Below are positions 37,562 through 42,181 of a stretch of 42,181 nucleotides of DNA, one piece after another (within the stretch, counting starts at the first letter, position 1; the number at the start of each line of letters is the position of its first letter). Made by a program: the position numbers and the translations under genes. Source of the DNA: a virus; IMG/VR virus record IMGVR_UViG_3300025879_000039, positions 1 to 42,181 of that record; one strand, given 5' to 3'. The notes beneath the pieces are model-generated. The model did not search any database and was not told the origin of the DNA. It saw nothing but the letters and a program-made list of their open reading frames with translations.

Positions 37562-38761
37562 TTATAAATTAAATCTATTTTTGTATGCTTTGAAGTTTTG
37601 TTTTACTTCTTGGGCTGTGAGTGCTCGGTTGTATATTTTTGCGACTGGGATTTTCCCGTTAGTCACGGAATTGTTACCTGGGAACTGTCCTATTAGGGGT
37701 TGTCCTGAGTAGTTAGTTGCTGTTGTGCTGTTGCCACTTTGTACTTGTACACCATTAATATACAGTCTTACGGTAGTTCCATCATCAGTCCCCATTATAT
37801 GGTACCACTGATTAAGGTTTATCCCAGTTGTAGCTTCTATACTATATGCACCCGAAGTCCCATTATAATGATGTCTTAACCCTAATCGAGAATCAGGACC
37901 ATCTAAATAAAATATCCAACCCCTCAAAGAGCTGTAATTGTTTACAATTACACTTCCGATATTAGTGTTAGAGTTATGTGAATTTAAATTTACTACAGCT
38001 TCAACGCTAAAATTATTGGGATCTGGGGTTTGTGTGAATCCTGTAAGTTCAATTCTATCATCCGTACCATCAAAAGTAGGTAATCCATCAGAATCAAATG
38101 ATACATTAGATACGTCTATAGTTGTTGATTTGGTTAGGTCTATAAGTGATTGGGTTGAGGAGCGAGTACCTTCTACAAAAGGGGATGCTTTGGTCCCTAC
38201 TTCCATTTGAGGGGCACAGAACCAAGTTCTACTCGAATCTCCTGTATCCGCCATACTAAAATTAAATGATAAACTATCTGATTGACTATTAGAAGGATTT
38301 AAAAAACTAGGCCATACTATTCTATGCCATTTATTATCGTTAGGCACTGTAATATATGAACCCCAAACTCTACCTGTTTCTGAGTTATTTGCAGTATAGA
38401 ATGTAATTCTAAAATTAGAGTCCCTAGTTTTTACAAACATTGAAACTGTATATGTTGTATTTGGGGTTTGTGGGGCATAATCTCCATAAGAATACCAATA
38501 ACTACTTGAACTACTTTTATTAAAACCTACAACTTGAGATTTTATTCCTTTGGGTGGTTTTATTTCATCATATTCTATGGCTGTTTGGTATCCTTTAGAC
38601 CACCCAGTATTTAAATTAGTATTAGTAACAACATTTGTAGAAGCACTACCTTTAAAAAACCTACGTTTTTTATTTTTATGATCAAAGTTAGAAGAAGGGT
38701 TTGCACCGGTATCATACCCAAATACTAATCCATCTCTTTTTATGTGTGGTCCTGAATACAT
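37562..38761 (-). CDS. LamG/concanavalin-like tail fibre protein A
   Basis: A 399-aa putative adhesin. N-terminal tag GPHIKRDGLVFGYDTGANP, a central carbohydrate-binding-like jelly roll (about 45-200), the linker STTIDVSNVSFDSDGLPTFD and a C-terminal LamG/ConA-like domain with NLNQWYHIMGTDDGTTVRLY and the ending IYNRALTAQEVKQNFKAYKN. Such domains bind glycans and mark receptor-binding proteins. It overlaps the next LamG gene (TAATG) and shares a 100-nt repeat with it. Which host sugar is bound is unknown. Confidence 0.75.
   Translation of the reverse strand: MYSGPHIKRDGLVFGYDTGANPSSNFDHKNKKRRFFKGSASTNVVTNTNLNTGWSKGYQTAIEYDEIKPPKGIKSQVVGFNKSSSSSYWYSYGDYAPQTPNTTYTVSMFVKTRDSNFRITFYTANNSETGRVWGSYITVPNDNKWHRIVWPSFLNPSNSQSDSLSFNFSMADTGDSSRTWFCAPQMEVGTKASPFVEGTRSSTQSLIDLTKSTTIDVSNVSFDSDGLPTFDGTDDRIELTGFTQTPDPNNFSVEAVVNLNSHNSNTNIGSVIVNNYSSLRGWIFYLDGPDSRLGLRHHYNGTSGAYSIEATTGINLNQWYHIMGTDDGTTVRLYINGVQVQSGNSTTATNYSGQPLIGQFPGNNSVTNGKIPVAKIYNRALTAQEVKQNFKAYKNRFNL
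38072..38171 (-). repeat. Repeat copy 1 in fibre gene A (pairs with 39280-39379)
   Basis: About 100 nt that match fibre gene B at 39280-39379 (constant offset 1208). A 41-nt core at 38131-38171 differs at very few positions. It encodes the linker LIDLTKSTTIDVSNVSFDSD between the two lectin-like domains and would serve for recombination that swaps domains. Confidence 0.8.
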
Positions 38762-39972
38762 TATATATTAAATCTGTTTTTGTAAGCGTTGTAATTTTTT
38801 CTTACCTCGTCAGGTGTGAGTGCTCTACCATACACTTTACCAACATACACTTCCCCATTAAAATAATAATCATTATATATTGGTGTCCATCTACCCGAAC
38901 ATATTGGTTGAGTGATAAAATTAGGAGTCGCTGAAAGACTGTATGTCGAATCTGATTCTCCATTTATAAACCACTCTATAGTGTTATTAGATGAGTCGTA
39001 TTTTAACACCGCATGAAATGGTACACCTATTTGAATAACATATGATGTATTTTTAGACGCATATTCTCTTGATCCATTTGTATATCCGATAGAGGCACCT
39101 AATCTATTTCCACTCACGTAGTTTATCCCGAAATTAGATTGTGGTGATTGGAAGTAGTGATTTGTTAATATTCCAGCAGGTGAATCGGGACCCCCGTTAG
39201 CAATAGCAACAACTTCCCAAGTCTGATCTCCCGTTATTAAAAAACTATTATCAGTTACAAAATAATCGTTTGTACCATCAAACGTAGGTTGTCCCGTTGA
39301 ATCAAATGATACACTAGATACATCTATAGTTGATGTACGGGTTAGGTCTATGAGTGATTGGGTTGAGGAGCGAGTACCTGTTAAGAAAGGACTAGGATAT
39401 TGAGAATTTTCGGCTTGTATATTATCCCAATATGTATCTTGGTTTTGTACTGAAGGATATAAAAAATAGTATGCTGTTGTATTAGAGGTTGCAGGAGATG
39501 AAGATCTAACGTATAAATACTCCCATCCTGTACCTGTATGAGTATTTCGAGTTTGAGCAACTCCCCAACTGTAATCACCACCATTATATTCTAAAGTTAG
39601 AATAGCTCCGGGGGTTGTAGAATAAACCCAACATGAAACAGATAAATATTGTCCTAAGGTTAAAGAGAGGGTTCTATAAACTCTTCCTGTTCCTCCTGTT
39701 CCTCTATTAATTTTAAGAGATTTAGTTCCTTTATATGATATTGTGGGTGATACTCCTAAATAATTACCGGTTCCCAATTGATTTAGGAAACCACAAGTAT
39801 TCCCATCAGCTAAAGAATCAAAAGTAGGGTCAAATGAATTACTAATTAAGTTATTAGTATTCTTACCAGGATAAAACCTAGTAGATGTAGAATTATCAGC
39901 TACCCTATATCCAGTATCATACCCAAATACTAATCCATTTCTCTCTATGTCAGGTCCCCCAGCTGTAGCCAT
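38761..39972 (-). CDS. LamG/concanavalin-like tail fibre protein B
   Basis: A 403-aa paralogue of fibre protein A with the same plan: tag GPDIERNGLVFGYDTGYRV, jelly-roll region with CWVYSTTPGAILTLEYNGGD, linker STIDVSSVSFDSTGQPTFDG and C-terminal domain with WFINGESDSTYSLSATPNF and the ending VYGRALTPDEVRKNYNAYKN. The two lectin-like domains differ much more from those of A than the linker, N- and C-terminal tags do, suggesting diversification of binding specificity. It overlaps gene A and follows the 110-aa gene with a 3-nt gap. Confidence 0.75.
   Translation of the reverse strand: MATAGGPDIERNGLVFGYDTGYRVADNSTSTRFYPGKNTNNLISNSFDPTFDSLADGNTCGFLNQLGTGNYLGVSPTISYKGTKSLKINRGTGGTGRVYRTLSLTLGQYLSVSCWVYSTTPGAILTLEYNGGDYSWGVAQTRNTHTGTGWEYLYVRSSSPATSNTTAYYFLYPSVQNQDTYWDNIQAENSQYPSPFLTGTRSSTQSLIDLTRTSTIDVSSVSFDSTGQPTFDGTNDYFVTDNSFLITGDQTWEVVAIANGGPDSPAGILTNHYFQSPQSNFGINYVSGNRLGASIGYTNGSREYASKNTSYVIQIGVPFHAVLKYDSSNNTIEWFINGESDSTYSLSATPNFITQPICSGRWTPIYNDYYFNGEVYVGKVYGRALTPDEVRKNYNAYKNRFNI
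39280..39379 (-). repeat. Repeat copy 2 in fibre gene B (pairs with 38072-38171)
   Basis: Second copy of the linker-coding repeat; its near-identical core is 39340-39379. It marks the boundary between the N-terminal jelly roll and the C-terminal LamG domain of fibre B. Confidence 0.8.
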
Positions 39973-39975
39973 ATC

Positions 39976-40308
39976 TTAAATCTCTTCTATTGGTGAGGTC
40001 CAAGCCTCAGTTGATAATAATTCTAAAATATCAGCATGATTATATTCTGTATATTCTTCAGAATAAATTGAAGGTCTTCCATACACTCCTGCCTCTATAG
40101 AGGAGGTTAACATTATATTTGGATCTTCTGCGTCTGGGTAATATTCTTCATATGAGGCTGTTACTTCATTTATCTCGTATTTTACAAATGTTTCACTACC
40201 GTCTACAGATAGACGTAATGAATCTGTATTTGATTCTAATACTTGATTAAAATCTATTGAGCTTGTTATACTTGTTGGAATGACCAACCATCTTCTGTTC
40301 TCAAACAT
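39976..40308 (-). CDS. Small protein among fibre genes, 110 aa
   Basis: A 110-aa acidic protein starting MFENRRWLVIPTSITSSIDF, with SLRLSVDGSETFVKYEINEV in the middle. I recall small proteins with an FENRRWxxIPxS start in fibre regions of marine T4-like phages; they may be fibre adaptors or assembly factors. It lies 3 nt before fibre gene B and 11 nt after the third LamG gene, so it shares their transcript. Confidence 0.6.
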   Translation of the reverse strand: MFENRRWLVIPTSITSSIDFNQVLESNTDSLRLSVDGSETFVKYEINEVTASYEEYYPDAEDPNIMLTSSIEAGVYGRPSIYSEEYTEYNHADILELLSTEAWTSPIEEI

Positions 40309-40319
40309 AATTTATATTT

Positions 40320-41054
40320 TTATAGTCCGAATCTTGATTTATATGCATCGAAGTTTTGAAATACCTGTTCTTGTGTTAATGCAGTGTTGTACATAAGAAC
40401 GAAATCCATCAAGCCATTCCAGTTTCCTCCTCTAGAGTTAGTTGCTCCTATATGTAAAGCATTACTATTTGATCCTATAGCTACATTAGAAGTAGCACGT
40501 TCATCTACTTTTCTTTGCCCATTGGAATCATGTAAATAGGTTTTTAATCCTGTTGAGGAATTCCTTTCATAGGTAACACAGTATATTTGCCATACATTCC
40601 CCCTATAGTCCCCTGTTGTTGATGTTAGAGAAGCATATAACGTATGTGCTGTTCCTGCTATACCCCACCTAGGACCATCAGTTCCATATCCCGTACCAAA
40701 TACAAATCCATCATCTCCTGCCCATGCTCCAGTTGTTTCTTTACCAAAATTTGGATGATCTATACTACCGGCATCTTCAAAATAATGTGCCCACATCCAG
40801 GTACCGGTGTTTTCAGTAGGGACTGTAATGTTAACTGAAGGGAATGATATATAACAATTTCTAGTTCCTCCACCATTAAAATCTACATGATTGTTAATTC
40901 TAGTGATAGAATTAGCTCCAGTTTTAGTTCCTGTACCTTTACCTTTTAAGTCAGTATGAGTTGAAGAGGAACCATCCCAAGATCTTGGAGACATTCCATC
41001 CCAAGCAAATACTAAACCATCCCTAACAATATTTGGTCCTCTTGAAAATCCCAT
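40320..41054 (-). CDS. LamG-like tail fibre protein C, short
   Basis: A 244-aa relative of fibre proteins A and B: tag GFSRGPNIVRDGLVFAWDGM, a single LamG-like domain with NVWQIYCVTYERNSSTGLKT and the ending MYNTALTQEQVFQNFDAYKS. The first lectin-like domain and the linker repeat are absent, so it is a one-domain version. It is the first of the three fibre genes to be transcribed, 16 nt after a TATTTATAA motif. Confidence 0.75.
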   Translation of the reverse strand: MGFSRGPNIVRDGLVFAWDGMSPRSWDGSSSTHTDLKGKGTGTKTGANSITRINNHVDFNGGGTRNCYISFPSVNITVPTENTGTWMWAHYFEDAGSIDHPNFGKETTGAWAGDDGFVFGTGYGTDGPRWGIAGTAHTLYASLTSTTGDYRGNVWQIYCVTYERNSSTGLKTYLHDSNGQRKVDERATSNVAIGSNSNALHIGATNSRGGNWNGLMDFVLMYNTALTQEQVFQNFDAYKSRFGL

Positions 41055-41069
41055 TCAATATAATTTAAT

Positions 41070-41077
41070 TATAAATA
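41070..41077 (-). promoter_or_regulatory. Putative late-gene motif before fibre protein C
   Basis: Minus-strand TATTTATAATTAAA, 16 nt before the ATG, differs by an extra T from the 13-mer. It follows the hairpin at 41098-41125, giving the terminator-then-motif order also seen before the tape measure and tube genes. Confidence 0.45.
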
Positions 41078-41097
41078 ACTTATTTAACTTGTACTAA

Positions 41098-41125
41098 AAT
41101 ACAGGCTATGTATTCAACCTGTATT
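41098..41125 (-). terminator. Hairpin terminator after the 41180-41539 gene
   Basis: Minus strand AATACAGG (41125-41118) and CCTGTATT (41105-41098) form an 8-bp stem with a 12-nt loop, followed by TTAG. The T-tract is short, so termination may be partial. Confidence 0.6.
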
Positions 41126-41179
41126 ATTAGTTACTTTAGATTACCTTAAAAAAGGTTTTCTCTAGACTTGTTTTCTTTT

Positions 41180-41539
41180 CTACTCCTCTACTTCAGGATC
41201 GTCAGCCACAGTCTTAGTTACCGAGGTTGGAGTTATCAGAGAGTTTATTTGATTCTCTATGCTTGTCTCTATGCTAGTAACTTCTTCAGTTCCCATAGCT
41301 GCTTTAACCCATCCAATAACATCGCTATGTACCACGCTATCAAATGATGTAAAAGAAGAAAGGTCATCTGTACTTAAGATCTGAGTTCCTATATTAGTAC
41401 TAGAATAAGGATTTCCGTTATCATCTAATTGATCAGATGTTCCTGTTACTCTATAGTGTACATTATATACTACGTTTGATTCACCTCCATGTTCTGGGTA
41501 AATATCTACTGTTTTGCAATTCCAATTGTAAGTAATCAT
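41180..41539 (-). CDS. Fibre-region protein, paralogue 1, 119 aa
   Basis: A 119-aa acidic protein: MITYNWNCKTVDIYPEHGGE, SNVVYNVHYRVTGTSDQLDD and FDSVVHSDVIGWVKAAMGTE. It shares start, length and layout (M-I-T-Y-N-W, a beta-rich first half, then a V-x-x-W-x-K/A helix) with the neighbouring 41624-42001 protein. Such proteins are known to me from T4-like marine phages near fibre genes, function unknown; a fibre chaperone role is possible. Confidence 0.65.
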   Translation of the reverse strand: MITYNWNCKTVDIYPEHGGESNVVYNVHYRVTGTSDQLDDNGNPYSSTNIGTQILSTDDLSSFTSFDSVVHSDVIGWVKAAMGTEEVTSIETSIENQINSLITPTSVTKTVADDPEVEE

Positions 41540-41550
41540 TGTGTTTTATT

Positions 41551-41563
41551 TTTATTATAAATA
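41551..41563 (-). promoter_or_regulatory. Putative late-gene motif before the 41180-41539 gene
   Basis: Minus-strand TATTTATAATAAA, a perfect 13-mer, 12 nt before the ATG; the same spacing as before the tube gene. Confidence 0.5.
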
Positions 41564-41623
41564 TTAAAGTTTAGTATTTCCAAGGAGTTTTACGTACCTC
41601 CGTTTATGTTTACGTTATATTAT

Positions 41624-42001
41624 CTACTCAGCATCAACTCCTTCATCTGGGTTATCTGATCCTGATGGTGTTTCTGTATTTAACCAGTCTAATTCTGTTA
41701 CATCTTCGTTAGTAGGTACAACTTTAGCTTTAATACCTTTTTTAATAACTTCATTCATATGATCTACAGGGTGATTTGCTTTTGCCCACTCGATAACCAT
41801 ATCTTCAGTTAATGTTTCAATACTTGCAAAGTTTTCAGCAGATGGTGCTCCTACGGGGCAAGCTCCATTAAATGTGTGGGACTCTCCAGATTCCGCATCA
41901 GTACCTGTATAATCAAATTTAATGTGTGTAATCACATTAGACAATCCGTCTAGCGTTGGTGCTTTCTTTAAAGCCGTGATTTTCCAATTGTAAGTAATCA
42001 T
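41624..42001 (-). CDS. Fibre-region protein, paralogue 2, 125 aa
   Basis: A 125-aa acidic paralogue of the 41180-41539 protein: MITYNWKITALKKAPTLDGL, SNVITHIKFDYTGTDAESGE, and a helix TEDMVIEWAKANHPVD. The first 20 nt of the two genes are identical, the rest diverged, which points to an old duplication with a conserved translation start. It follows the S74-chaperone fibre gene by 2 nt. Confidence 0.65.
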   Translation of the reverse strand: MITYNWKITALKKAPTLDGLSNVITHIKFDYTGTDAESGESHTFNGACPVGAPSAENFASIETLTEDMVIEWAKANHPVDHMNEVIKKGIKAKVVPTNEDVTELDWLNTETPSGSDNPDEGVDAE

Positions 42002-42003
42002 AA

Positions 42004-42181
42004 TTATTTATTTTCTAATGTTTGTATTCTTGTTTCTAATAATTCTATTTTTTGTATTGCCTCTTTTAGTGCTGCTGTAAGGACAGGAATCACTTTACTA
42101 TAATCTAGATCTTGATAAACAGGATTACTATTCTCATCTACTGCATCTTTTACTCCTGTTACAGCTTCTGGGACTACCTCT
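42004..42181 (-). CDS. Tail fibre C-terminus with S74 intramolecular chaperone, partial
   Basis: The last 59 codons of a gene whose 5' part lies beyond the window. The sequence VYQDLDYSKVIPVLTAALKE followed by a coiled coil (IQKIELLETRIQTLE) is the C-terminal end of the S74 peptidase (endosialidase-type) chaperone that folds trimeric tail fibres and then cuts itself off. The catalytic Ser-Lys part is not in the window. It identifies the upstream gene as a major tail fibre or spike. Confidence 0.8.
   Translation of the reverse strand, partial: EVVPEAVTGVKDAVDENSNPVYQDLDYSKVIPVLTAALKEAIQKIELLETRIQTLENK

Noticed and set aside
1-42181. CRISPR array, insertion sequence, integrase or attachment site
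   Set aside because: No regularly spaced repeats, transposase, recombinase or terminal inverted repeats were seen; the only mobile-type gene is the HNH homing endonuclease.

Overview
The window is part of the genome of an AT-rich, contractile-tailed (T4-like) bacteriophage that probably infects a member of the Flavobacteriia/Bacteroidetes. The phage assignment rests on tail sheath (gp18-like), tail tube (gp19-like), gp26-like, tape measure, LysM/gp53-like and hub proteins, next to a replication set of gp32-, UvsX-, RNase H/FEN- and gp41-like proteins plus class I ribonucleotide reductase. The host inference rests on nine promoters of the form TTG-N20-TATATTWR. These fit the Bacteroidetes pattern (TTG/TTTG about 20 nt before TAnnTTTG), not the E. 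coli -35/-10 pattern. Essentially every gene lies on the minus strand, so transcription runs from high to low coordinates.

Layout in transcription order (high to low coordinates). 42.2-37.5 kb: adhesion region, with the 3' end of an S74-chaperone tail fibre, two paralogous small proteins, and three LamG/concanavalin-like fibre proteins that share repeats. 37.5-33 kb: coiled-coil protein, sheath, tube, small membrane/coiled-coil protein, and a gp26-like protein followed by an overlapping +1-frame gp51-like reading frame that lacks a normal start codon. 33-22 kb: 983-aa tape measure protein, a small protein, a large baseplate protein, a LysM/gp53-like protein, a 1282-aa hub with a C-terminal HxnSxGC (L,D-transpeptidase-like) domain, and a 228-aa protein. 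22-13 kb: family A DNA polymerase, gp32-like SSB, UvsX, FEN, DnaB-type helicase, NrdB, NrdA, and a Holliday-junction-resolvase-related nuclease. 12.7-9.5 kb: HNH homing endonuclease, thioredoxin, small proteins and a QueC-like enzyme. 9.5-8.9 kb: tRNA-Ser(TGA), about 400 nt of structured non-coding RNA with its own promoter, and tRNA-Gln(TTG). 8.9-0 kb: a dense early-type region of small unknown proteins, including a calcineurin-like phosphoesterase with a duplicated C-terminal remnant, a KTSC-domain protein and a Nudix hydrolase.

Two regulatory signals recur. TTG-N20-TATATTWR lies before replication and early genes, before the ncRNA, and before some tail genes. A second motif (sense TATTTATAATAAA, or its core TATTTATA) sits 12-30 nt before structural gene starts and may be a late promoter. 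The parts most worth follow-up are the structured ncRNA cluster, the gp26/gp51 frameshift just upstream of the tape measure gene, mutually exclusive RNA helices between dnaB and nrdB, and a QueC whose zinc cysteines have all become serine-type residues.

No terminase, portal, capsid or integrase gene is visible, so this is only part of the genome. Family assignments are made by reading motifs and recalling families; no database search was run.
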